NCBI GenBank assembly: GCA_964475755.1
Contig: CAYYXR010000009.1
Coordinates: 1 to 64,000 of the forward strand
Length of the DNA: 64,000 nt
Direction: 5' to 3'
DNA from: UBA11612 sp964475755
GTDB lineage: Bacteria > Pseudomonadota > Alphaproteobacteria > Rhodospirillales > Rhodospirillaceae
Both the position numbers and the translations under genes were made by a program. The notes under the pieces were generated by a model. It saw nothing but the letters and a program-made list of their open reading frames with translations. It did not search any database and was not told the DNA's origin. The number at the start of each line of letters is the position of its first letter. The stretch's first letter is position 1. Positions 44,923 through 52,579 of this stretch are shown here, in pieces.

Positions 44923-45417
44923 ATGTCACTTAGACTTGAAGACATCGAACTCATCAAGCAGCTCAAAGGACGCTATTTCCGATCCATCGATACCGCAGAC
45001 AAGGCTGCGCTCACGGACATGTTCATTCCCGATGCGCGCATCTGCTATTTCGGCGGAACCTACGAATTCGAGGCGGAAGGGCGGGACAATATCGTCGGTG
45101 CGCTCACTTCGGCATTCCACGAGAATTTCGCATCCATCCACAACGGCCATTGCCCAGAAATTACGGTTTTGGACGACTCCCGCGCCGAGGGCATTTGGTA
45201 TCTGCAGGACTGGTCGCTGGATCTCAACACCAAACTCGCCACCCACGGCGCGGCCATCTATCGCGACAAATATGTCAAGGTGAAGGGCAAATGGTGCATC
45301 AAGGAGTCCACGTACTCACGCATCTACGAACAGGTGGATCAGCTCACCGAGTTGCCCAACATCACCGCGCGCGTTCTGTCCGGCAAGGTGAAGGTGCCCG
45401 CTCAAAAGCCTTGGTAG
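44923..45417 (+). CDS. SnoaL/NTF2-like protein
   Basis: A 164-residue protein: IELIKQLKGRYFRSIDTADKAALTDMFIPDARICYFGG, then a SnoaL-type core ending WCIKESTYSRIYEQVDQL. It follows the SDR by 38 bp and ends the operon just before a strong terminator. Function unknown; the fourth member of this small protein set in the region. The start at 44923 is supported by GGGGAGG about 10 bases upstream. Confidence 0.75.
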   Translation: MSLRLEDIELIKQLKGRYFRSIDTADKAALTDMFIPDARICYFGGTYEFEAEGRDNIVGALTSAFHENFASIHNGHCPEITVLDDSRAEGIWYLQDWSLDLNTKLATHGAAIYRDKYVKVKGKWCIKESTYSRIYEQVDQLTELPNITARVLSGKVKVPAQKPW

Positions 45418-45444
45418 CTGGCCAAACTACCAAATTGGCTTGTG

Positions 45445-45473
45445 CGGCGGAGATTTCGATCTCCGCCGTTTTT
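45445..45473 (+). terminator. rho-independent terminator
   Basis: CGGCGGAGAT (45445-45454), a TTCG tetraloop and ATCTCCGCCG (45459-45468) form a perfect 10-bp stem followed by TTTTT. It ends the FadD3-like/SDR/SnoaL operon and isolates the downstream sugar-modification cassette. Confidence 0.92.
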
Positions 45474-45591
45474 CATTAGGGATTTGCGTTGTGTACCAAT
45501 GGCTGTAGTAAAAGGAGACCACTCGGATATTGAACCGGTGTTTTTCCGTGTTTTCGCCAACGGACAGCACTGATTACTTTGGTGCAGTTGA

Positions 45592-47085
45592 ATGACCGTG
45601 AAGCCGACATGCATAATTCGAGCCTCGGCGAGTTCAGTTTTGGGCGGTGGTCACGTTATGCGCTGCGTAACTCTGGCCGCCGTGTTGCACCACCAGGAGT
45701 GGGTCATCAAACTCGCTTCAACTCCTGAAACAATGCGTGTTGTTGAGGGGCTTCTGCCGGAGTGGCTAGGGCATTTGCATATCCACGGTGAGGATGAGGC
45801 GGATCCGCAAGCCTTAAAGAACACGCGGTCGGATGGGTGTCAGGTCCTCATTGTGGATCACTACGGCTTAGACGCGGGTTACGAAAAGGAACTGAAGGGT
45901 TGGGCGGAGAAAATTGTTGTCATCGATGATCTCGCCAACAGACCACACGATTGCGACGTCCTTATAGATCAGACGCCGTTCCGCACACCGCATATCTATA
46001 AGAGCTTGGTTCCTTCGCGATGCACGGCGTTATGCGGATCCGATTATGCGTTGCTGCGACCTCAATTCGCACAGCTTCGGTTCTCAACCGTACGCGTGCC
46101 GGAGGATCACTTTCCGCCTCGGCGAATTGCCGTCTTTATGGGCATGGGAGACCAGAATTGCCTTTCAGCAAAAGCGCTGGAAGGCATCGCAGAGAGTGGC
46201 CTTAATGCCGAGGTTAAAGTGTTTCTCGGTGCACACTCGCCGGCGCGTGCACCGGTCGAGGATTTTGCCCGGAACCATTCGAACGTCGATGTTCGCATCA
46301 ACGATCAAAATATATCCAATCATTTGGCGTGGGCCGACCTGGCGATCGGCACGGCCGGAACCGCTGCGTGGGAACGTTGTTGCCTCGCCCTTCCAACGAT
46401 CACGATGACAATCACGGACCCGCACAACGACAATCAGCGTGAGACCGCAAAGGTGCTCGGTGAAAAGGGTGCGGCTTTGATCTTGGGTGAGGGCATCAAA
46501 GTTCAGGTATCGGATATTGCGTCCTCAATTCGCAAATTCATCTCGAATCGTGATGAATACGAAGCCATGTCCGCCGCCGCCGCTGGAATATGCGATGGTC
46601 TTGGTGCATCGCGCACCGCAATGTATCTAGCGCCGTATCTATGCCGCGACGGCGCGGCGCTCACTTTGCGGCGTCTAGTCCTTGAGGATTCAGATGCCGT
46701 CTATCGGTGGCAGACCACGCCAGATGTACGTAAATATTTCCGTGATCCCAATCCGCCTTCACCGGAACGGCATTCCGGTTGGATGGCCGAACGCGTGGCT
46801 TCTATGTCGGCGGTGACGGAGATTATTTTGCGAAACGGCCAGGCCGCCGGCATGATCCGATTGGATCCTCTCGCGGAAGGCGGATTCGAGGTGTCTATAT
46901 TGGTGAGTCCCGACTTTCAGGGGGGCGGTGTTGGTACCGGCGCTTTGATGCTTGCGCGCCAATTGATACCTTTTGCAGATTTTAAAGCGTATGTTGACCC
47001 CCGTAATGCGGCTTCTCTCACGGCATTTTCCCGAGCCGGATATTTTAGGCAGGGCGAATGGCTCATCAACAAGGGCGCATCATGA
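45592..47085 (+). CDS. PseG-like UDP-sugar hydrolase fused to a GNAT acetyltransferase
   Basis: A 497-residue fusion. Residues about 5-340 are PseG-like: IIRASASSVLGGGHVMRCVTLA (with the catalytic-type GGGH at H21), DYALLRPQFAQLR, and GTAGTAAWERCCLALPTITM. PseG removes UDP from UDP-2,4-diacetamido-trideoxy-altrose in pseudaminic acid synthesis. Residues about 355-497 form a GNAT domain (LTLRRLVLEDSDAVYRWQTTPDVRKYF, PDFQGGGVGTGALMLARQL), like PseH, which acetylates the sugar C4 amine. Other pse genes (B, C, F, I) are not here. Its stop overlaps the next gene start (ATGA). Confidence 0.85.
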   Translation: MTVKPTCIIRASASSVLGGGHVMRCVTLAAVLHHQEWVIKLASTPETMRVVEGLLPEWLGHLHIHGEDEADPQALKNTRSDGCQVLIVDHYGLDAGYEKELKGWAEKIVVIDDLANRPHDCDVLIDQTPFRTPHIYKSLVPSRCTALCGSDYALLRPQFAQLRFSTVRVPEDHFPPRRIAVFMGMGDQNCLSAKALEGIAESGLNAEVKVFLGAHSPARAPVEDFARNHSNVDVRINDQNISNHLAWADLAIGTAGTAAWERCCLALPTITMTITDPHNDNQRETAKVLGEKGAALILGEGIKVQVSDIASSIRKFISNRDEYEAMSAAAAGICDGLGASRTAMYLAPYLCRDGAALTLRRLVLEDSDAVYRWQTTPDVRKYFRDPNPPSPERHSGWMAERVASMSAVTEIILRNGQAAGMIRLDPLAEGGFEVSILVSPDFQGGGVGTGALMLARQLIPFADFKAYVDPRNAASLTAFSRAGYFRQGEWLINKGAS

Positions 47086-47771
47086 GCCAAAAGAGTTATG
47101 TCGTTGCCACCGTCAAGCCTTGGAATATCGATGTATTTCACGAGCGGCACACAGGCCTGCCCGGAAGTTGGCATCTTATGCAATCGAAGGAGGAGCTTTC
47201 GGCGGACCGGATTCGAGAGATCGGGCCACGATATGTTTTCTTCCCCCATTGGTCATGGAAGGTTCCCCCGGAAATTTTCGAACACGTTGAGTGTGTTTGC
47301 TTTCATATGACCGACCTGCCATTCGGACGTGGTGGGAGCCCTTTGCAAAATCTAATTTCCCGTGGGTTTAAGGAAACGAAGATGTCGGCCATCCGGATGG
47401 AAGACGGCATGGATACAGGCCCCATCTACATGAAGCGTCCGTTGGGTCTTGATGGTTCAGCCGAGGAGATTTTTCGGCGCGCTGGAAGTTTAGTATGGGA
47501 TATGATCACGGAGATGGTTAAAACAGAGCCGGAATGTCATCCACAATCCGGTGACGGTGAAGTTTTCACTCGCCGTACGCCCGATGAAAGCGCATTGCCT
47601 GCAAGTTGTTCCCTGTCTGAGTTATATGATCATATTCGAATGCTGGACGCTCCAACCTACCCGCGTGCATATTTAAAGTTCGGCGAGTGGCGATTAGAAT
47701 TTTCGTCGGCGAAACATGATAAAGACGGCCTGACGGTCCAAGTCAAAATCATGAAAGATGGAACGGAATGA
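47082..47771 (+). CDS. formyltransferase-family protein
   Basis: A 229-residue protein of the formyltransferase fold. The core reads CFHMTDLPFGRGGSPLQNLISRG and MEDGMDTGPIYMK, the latter holding the catalytic aspartate. The usual Asn of the N-x-H motif appears replaced by Cys (V-C-F-H), a variation seen in sugar N-formyltransferase-like proteins. It may formylate an amino group of a nonulosonic acid or of its UDP-sugar precursor using formyl-tetrahydrofolate. It overlaps the PseG-GNAT stop (ATGA) and the next gene start (ATGA). Confidence 0.72.
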   Translation: MSQKSYVVATVKPWNIDVFHERHTGLPGSWHLMQSKEELSADRIREIGPRYVFFPHWSWKVPPEIFEHVECVCFHMTDLPFGRGGSPLQNLISRGFKETKMSAIRMEDGMDTGPIYMKRPLGLDGSAEEIFRRAGSLVWDMITEMVKTEPECHPQSGDGEVFTRRTPDESALPASCSLSELYDHIRMLDAPTYPRAYLKFGEWRLEFSSAKHDKDGLTVQVKIMKDGTE

Positions 47772-48454
47772 CACAAATCCTGATCGTAGCAGCCCATCCG
47801 GACGACGAAATTCTCGGTATTGGTGGTACGGCGACGCGTCACGTCTCAAACGGTGACCGCGTACACACCTTGATACTTGCAGAAGGTGCGACGTCACGAT
47901 TTTTCAAAAAGAAAAAAGACGCTGATGCTGAAGTCAACGCCCTGCGCAAGGCAGCGAGAGCGGCCGCAAAAATAATCGGAGCGCAGCCACCGATATTCGC
48001 GGGATTCCCTGATAACCGTCTCGATTCAATCGATCTTCTTGAAATCGTCAAGGCGATTGAGAAGGTCATTGAGAAGATAAAGCCCGCGACCATATACACC
48101 CACCATGAAGGTGATCTGAATGTTGATCATGAGCTCGCTGCGCGCGCCGTGCTAACGGCTTGCAGGCCGTTGCCTACATGTAGCGTGACTTCAATTTTTG
48201 GATTTGAAACGGCCTCAAACACCGAGTGGCATTCACCCGGCTACAGGGCGTTTGACCCCAATCATTTTGTGGATATTGCGCCGTTCATTAAAAAGAAAAT
48301 GCAGGCCTTACATTGTTATGAAAGAGAGATGCGGTCCTTTCCGCACCCTCGTTCCTATGAAGCGATCGAAGCATTGGCGAAATGGCGCGGTGCGTCCGCC
48401 GGCATGCACGCGGCCGAAGCCTTTACAGTCGTGCGGCAGCTTTCTCGAATTTAA
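47768..48454 (+). CDS. PIG-L-family deacetylase
   Basis: A 228-residue LmbE/PIG-L protein. The zinc-binding motif AHPDDEILGIGG opens the protein (H9-P-D-D), and HHEGDLNVDHELAARAV carries the third ligand. PIG-L enzymes remove N-acetyl groups from sugars such as N-acetylglucosamine derivatives. Here it could deacetylate the sugar before formylation. It is the last gene of the coupled cassette; convergent with the flavoprotein at 48496, 41 bp away. Confidence 0.85.
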   Translation: MTQILIVAAHPDDEILGIGGTATRHVSNGDRVHTLILAEGATSRFFKKKKDADAEVNALRKAARAAAKIIGAQPPIFAGFPDNRLDSIDLLEIVKAIEKVIEKIKPATIYTHHEGDLNVDHELAARAVLTACRPLPTCSVTSIFGFETASNTEWHSPGYRAFDPNHFVDIAPFIKKKMQALHCYEREMRSFPHPRSYEAIEALAKWRGASAGMHAAEAFTVVRQLSRI

Positions 48455-48469
48455 TGCTACCTTATACGG

Positions 48470-48488
48470 TATGCCACGGTGCGGCATA
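48470..48488. terminator. short hairpin between convergent genes
   Basis: TATGCC (48470-48475), a 7-base loop and GGCATA (48483-48488) form a 6-bp hairpin between the PIG-L and flavoprotein stops. No T-run is present, so termination strength is doubtful. Confidence 0.35.
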
Positions 48489-48495
48489 AACTTAC

Positions 48496-49623
48496 TTATT
48501 GCGGCTTAGCAGTTTCTTGGCAGGCACCGTATCGCACCAAGTCTTCAAAAGGCAGTTCGTTGTTTGATCCGCGCCGATGAAAGTATATGGCGCGTACAAG
48601 ATGGTGGAACGGTGAGGCTCCGACAGACAGATTCCAAATCCAATCGGGTGGCGACAAATCAAGAACAGCTCGCATTAAAGACTTTGTTCTAAAGCGTGGC
48701 ACTTCACGTGTGATTGCACGAGCGGGATGCTCGCCACCCGCATTGAGCCAGTCAAAGGCGAGCTGAGCTGTTCTGCGGCCTAGGCGCAGAGCAAGCGTAA
48801 TGCCGCCCCCTGTCAGCGGAGAGCAATGCCCGGCGGCATCGCCAATGAGCATAATCGGTCCGCGCGCAGTATATTTAAGAGGGCCGCCGATAGGAATTAG
48901 GCCCGACCGGGTGCCGGACGTGGAAATATCCTTGAGTCCAAGCTTTGAGGCGTAGCGGTTTAAAAAGTTCCCCGGCTCAGGCTTTTTTGGCGACCTTGCC
49001 GCGACACCCAATTGAACGGAGCTGACGCCGGGAACGGCCCAACCGATGTAGCCTGGGGCAACCGCGCTATCGAGAACGCAGTGGAGAAAGCGCGGGTCTA
49101 AATTGGCATCGGGCGCCAGTTCCCATTCCGCGCCGGCGAGAAATTGAGTGTTGCGGTCCAGGCCAAATGCTCTGGCAACCGCTGACGTTGCGCCGTCGGC
49201 TCCGATGAGCAGGGGCGCCTTGAGACCGAGGTCGTGTAATTTCACGGAGCCATCAGACACATCGCCGCCATAGAACCGCCTGCCATGCAATATTTCCGCA
49301 CCCGCGCGCGCGGCTTCATCCGAAAGCCACCTCATTAAGGCCGGAGTGTCCGTAGCTAGAAAGTAATAGCCCGGCGCCCAATGGTCGGTGTGATTGCCGT
49401 TCGGCGCGTAAAGACGAACGCCGCGAATACGCCGCGTGAGCGCGGCTGGAATATCCGCCTCCTCTGCGGCTTCTTTGACCAATATGCCGGTTGTGTGAAT
49501 GTGCGCGCCCGGATCAGTTTTGCGTTCGACGACGGCAACTTTGAGGCCGCGCAAAGCCGCCGTTCGCGCGCAGGAAAGTCCGGCAAAGCTTGCGCCGACA
49601 ATGATGAGATCGAAATTGCGCAT
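48496..49623 (-). CDS. geranylgeranyl reductase-like FAD-dependent oxidoreductase
   Basis: A 375-residue flavoprotein. N-terminal DLIIVGASFAGLSCARTAALRGLKVAVVERK, then LLIGADGATSAVARAFGL, and IMLIGDAAGHCSPLTGGGITLALRLG. This is the geranylgeranyl reductase family pattern (reduction of isoprenoid double bonds, or hydroxylation/reduction of hydrophobic substrates). The substrate is unknown. GGGGGAA upstream and the FAD motif support the ATG at 49623. It lies 96 bp downstream of the KstD-like flavoprotein on the same strand. Confidence 0.8.
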   Translation of the reverse strand: MRNFDLIIVGASFAGLSCARTAALRGLKVAVVERKTDPGAHIHTTGILVKEAAEEADIPAALTRRIRGVRLYAPNGNHTDHWAPGYYFLATDTPALMRWLSDEAARAGAEILHGRRFYGGDVSDGSVKLHDLGLKAPLLIGADGATSAVARAFGLDRNTQFLAGAEWELAPDANLDPRFLHCVLDSAVAPGYIGWAVPGVSSVQLGVAARSPKKPEPGNFLNRYASKLGLKDISTSGTRSGLIPIGGPLKYTARGPIMLIGDAAGHCSPLTGGGITLALRLGRRTAQLAFDWLNAGGEHPARAITREVPRFRTKSLMRAVLDLSPPDWIWNLSVGASPFHHLVRAIYFHRRGSNNELPFEDLVRYGACQETAKPQ

Positions 49624-49719
49624 GTTATTATTCCCCCGACCATGGATTGAAGCTCGGCCGGGAGTGTAGAGGGGCAATCGCGCTAAATTGTGGCAATGCG
49701 CGTTATCAATGGGCAGATG

Positions 49720-51165
49720 TTATGCCGCCATATTTGCCGCGTGGCGTCCGGCCCTGCGGCCAAAGTAAGTTGATTCCCCGATGCAGGTGCCGCTAGCGTA
49801 GCCGATGCTGTCCTGGGCAATAGTCGAGGCACAGGCGCCGGCGGCGTAGAGGCCGGGAATGGACTTGTCGTTTGCGTCCAGCACTTCGCTGTCTTTCGAC
49901 ACCTTTAATCCGCCCAGCGAAAAGCCCATGTACGTCGCCTTGCCGACGCTGCAATCGAGCGCGGCATAGGGCGGATTAACCAAGGGCTGTACCCACTCCT
50001 TGATCTTGTGAAACTCGGGGTCTTCTCCTTTTTCGGCATGGGCGTTGTAGTCCGCCATTGTCTTCTGAAGCGCTCCGTCCGGAATCTTCAGATCACGCTC
50101 CATGTCCTCCACGGTTTCCCAAGCGTCGATCAGCGGTTGGCTGCCGAACTCGGGGCGCTCGAAAATCGCGTTGTCACAAATCAGATAGGCAATGCCGTCC
50201 GGTTGGCGGAAGGACGCTGTGCAGGACCGGCCGTGATAGGAATCTTCGTTGATGAAACGTTTGCCGCTTTTGTTGACGAGAATGCCCTTCAGCAAACTAG
50301 ACGGAGGATAGAAGGGGGCCGTGATCAGCGCGCCGATGTATCCTGTTGTGCCGCCCGCACTTAGGCCCAAATCAATGCCGGCGCCATCGGCGTAAGGCGC
50401 GCCGACAATGGTGACCTTGTCGTCGGCCAGTTCGGGGCTGAATTTTTTCGCCATCTCCTTGTTTTCGCCGAAGCCGCCGGTGGCGATGATCACGCCCTTT
50501 TTTGCCGTCGCCGTTTTATCTTCACCGAACTGGCGGAACTTGACGCCACAGGCGCGCCCCGAGGAGTCCTTCAGAATTTCAGTCACGCGCGCATCGCATT
50601 CAATGCGTGCGCCCGCGGCCTTCGCGCGTTCCGCCAGTGTGTTGGCAAGGTGAAAGCCGCCTTCGCCTAATTTACCCTCGCCATTGGGAATCGAAACCTT
50701 GTGGCCGCGGGGAAAGGCTTTGGCTTTTTCGCAGTATGGCCAGGCCTTCTCATTGCCCGACCACGCAAGGCCGTCTTTGGTCGGGTGCTCGAAGTGCTTG
50801 TGCGGGTAAAACCCGTCATTGAATTTAATGCCTTGCGCTTCGATCCAGTCGAAATGCGCGACGCTGTCATCGCAATAAATACGAATCATGTCTTCGTTGG
50901 GCTCTGGCGTGGCCGCCATGAGAAACTTGAACATTTCCTCGGGCGTATCGTCGAACCCGTTGGCTTTTTGTACGCGCGTGCCGCCGCCGAGATATACAAA
51001 GCCGCCTGAATAGGCAGTGGATCCGCCCCCCGCCGACGCGCGTTCCAGGACCAAAACATCGGCGCCAAGCTCGCGGGCTTCGATGGCCGCCGAAGCCCCG
51101 GCCGCGCCCAATCCGATGATGATGATATCCGCGCTGAGCGCCTTGGACGCAGTCTCTGCCGCCAT
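49720..51165 (-). CDS. FAD-dependent oxidoreductase, KstD/fumarate-reductase-like
   Basis: A 481-residue flavoprotein. FAD motif ADIIIIGLGAAGASAAIEARELG with LERASAGGGSTAYSGGFVYLGGG. C-terminal GLYAAGACASTIAQDSIGYASGTCIGESTYFGR. It belongs to the same superfamily as KstD but is 80 residues shorter than the protein at 33226. A ketosteroid Delta4(5alpha)-dehydrogenase or a related enzyme is possible. Its location outside the main steroid run leaves the role open. The ATG at 51165 is preceded by GGGGGAGG. Confidence 0.75.
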   Translation of the reverse strand: MAAETASKALSADIIIIGLGAAGASAAIEARELGADVLVLERASAGGGSTAYSGGFVYLGGGTRVQKANGFDDTPEEMFKFLMAATPEPNEDMIRIYCDDSVAHFDWIEAQGIKFNDGFYPHKHFEHPTKDGLAWSGNEKAWPYCEKAKAFPRGHKVSIPNGEGKLGEGGFHLANTLAERAKAAGARIECDARVTEILKDSSGRACGVKFRQFGEDKTATAKKGVIIATGGFGENKEMAKKFSPELADDKVTIVGAPYADGAGIDLGLSAGGTTGYIGALITAPFYPPSSLLKGILVNKSGKRFINEDSYHGRSCTASFRQPDGIAYLICDNAIFERPEFGSQPLIDAWETVEDMERDLKIPDGALQKTMADYNAHAEKGEDPEFHKIKEWVQPLVNPPYAALDCSVGKATYMGFSLGGLKVSKDSEVLDANDKSIPGLYAAGACASTIAQDSIGYASGTCIGESTYFGRRAGRHAANMAA

Positions 51166-51457
51166 TCGGGCCTCCCCCTAAATTTCTACGTTATTCGCCC
51201 GTTGAATCGGCGCCATGATCGTTCGAGGGTGTCGTTGTCTGAATTCGCAAAAATACCCCCCTCAATATAACGAATTATACCAACAATTGGGGTAAGAGTT
51301 ACACGCTTTGCATTGCTCAGGCAGGGAAATTTCGATATTTTTTGATTGCTTCGGGAATATGTGGTGCCGAAAAGCCGGGTCCTTATATGGAGTCCGGCAT
51401 TGTTCTATGGGGCATGCCTTTAATCTAGGGCGTGCGGAACACTTGGGAGGGTGGCCT
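51166..51457. promoter_or_regulatory. divergent intergenic region with C-run motifs
   Basis: Non-coding 292 bp between the flavoprotein (minus) and the secreted three-gene operon (plus). It contains ATACCCCCC (51253-51261) and the inverted 9-mer ATTGGGGTA (51286-51294), the complement of TACCCCAAT at 26546. A/T-rich stretches around 51262-51300 could hold promoters. Nothing else was recognised. Confidence 0.35.
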
Positions 51458-52579
51458 ATGCGAGGACGAAGCGTTGGCGCGGTATTTTTTGGTCCAGCGA
51501 TCCTGTTGGCATCTTCGGCGCTGGTTCATGCGGAAGATCAGGGTCGGACCCTTGGCTTCCTCGCATACGATTTTAATTACTATTCGGCCGAAGCGAACGA
51601 AGAAGCCTGTCCCGATGGCCTTAACACCGGCGCACGCGATTTATTTTTAGGCGATCAAACAGACGCGGAACGCGAGCGGCTGCTTGATCCCGACAACGGG
51701 AACGAACTGCGGGATGCCCTCGACCGGGCCATTGGCAGTGCGCGCGACAAACCCAACGCCTGCACCATGCCGCTCGATTACAAGAATTACGGCCTGAAAA
51801 CCTATCAGTCCGCCAAACATTACGGGCTCAATCTTGACGGCGTGGGATCGACGACGGAGCAAACGGCTGCGCCCAACACTTGCGGACACCAAAACTTTGT
51901 CGGCTTTGACGGCAGATCGGGTGTCGACAACCAAATGGGTCGCGCCGTGGGGTGCACGCGTGCCTATATGCGCGGCGGAGATTTTGACAATACGACGCCC
52001 GCGACACTGATCGACGGATCGTATTCCGTGCTGATCGAGTTGCGCGATGTTGATGATTTGCAAAACGATGATGAGATCACGGTCGGTTTTTACTCGGGGC
52101 AAGGTACGGTGATGCTCGACCCGGCCGGCAAAATTCTGCCGTATCAGAGTTTGGTCACTCACGAGAACGAACGCTTTCACAATGAGACCAAGGGCAAGAT
52201 CGTCAATGGTGTGGTGACTACCGAGCCGTTCGATTTGCATTTGGAAGTTCATCAGCAGGTTATTCACAGCGAACATTGGATTCGGGCGGCACGCTTTGAA
52301 GGGAAGTTGCATGACGATGGCAGCATGACTGGCACCGTCGGCGGCTACTATGATTTGGAAAAGCGCTGGGAACACGTGACGCATGCCGGTGTTATTACTT
52401 CAATCCTAACCGGCTACAACTGTCCCGGCCTGTACGAAGCATTCCAAAAATTCGCTGATGGTTTTCCTGATCCGGAAACCGGAAAGTGCACGGCCATCTC
52501 CAGCGCCATGCGGGTTGGCGCCATTCCGGCCTTTGTTATTCACGAGCCTTATAAGGCGCAAACCGCGCAAGCCGAATGA
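51458..52579 (+). CDS. secreted protein of unknown function
   Basis: A 373-residue protein with a signal peptide (about residues 1-26, ending VHAEDQ). The mature part is beta-rich with four or more cysteines (EEACPD, NTCGHQN, GCTRAY, YNCPG, GKCTA), suggesting disulfides in the periplasm. Recognisable stretches are YFGFLAYDFNYYS-like near the start and RFEGKLHDDGSMTGTVGGYYDL. No family name is known to me. It is translationally coupled by ATGA overlap to the DUF1592-type lipoprotein, so it is likely a partner of that system. GGGAGGG precedes the ATG. Confidence 0.7.
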   Translation: MRGRSVGAVFFGPAILLASSALVHAEDQGRTLGFLAYDFNYYSAEANEEACPDGLNTGARDLFLGDQTDAERERLLDPDNGNELRDALDRAIGSARDKPNACTMPLDYKNYGLKTYQSAKHYGLNLDGVGSTTEQTAAPNTCGHQNFVGFDGRSGVDNQMGRAVGCTRAYMRGGDFDNTTPATLIDGSYSVLIELRDVDDLQNDDEITVGFYSGQGTVMLDPAGKILPYQSLVTHENERFHNETKGKIVNGVVTTEPFDLHLEVHQQVIHSEHWIRAARFEGKLHDDGSMTGTVGGYYDLEKRWEHVTHAGVITSILTGYNCPGLYEAFQKFADGFPDPETGKCTAISSAMRVGAIPAFVIHEPYKAQTAQAE

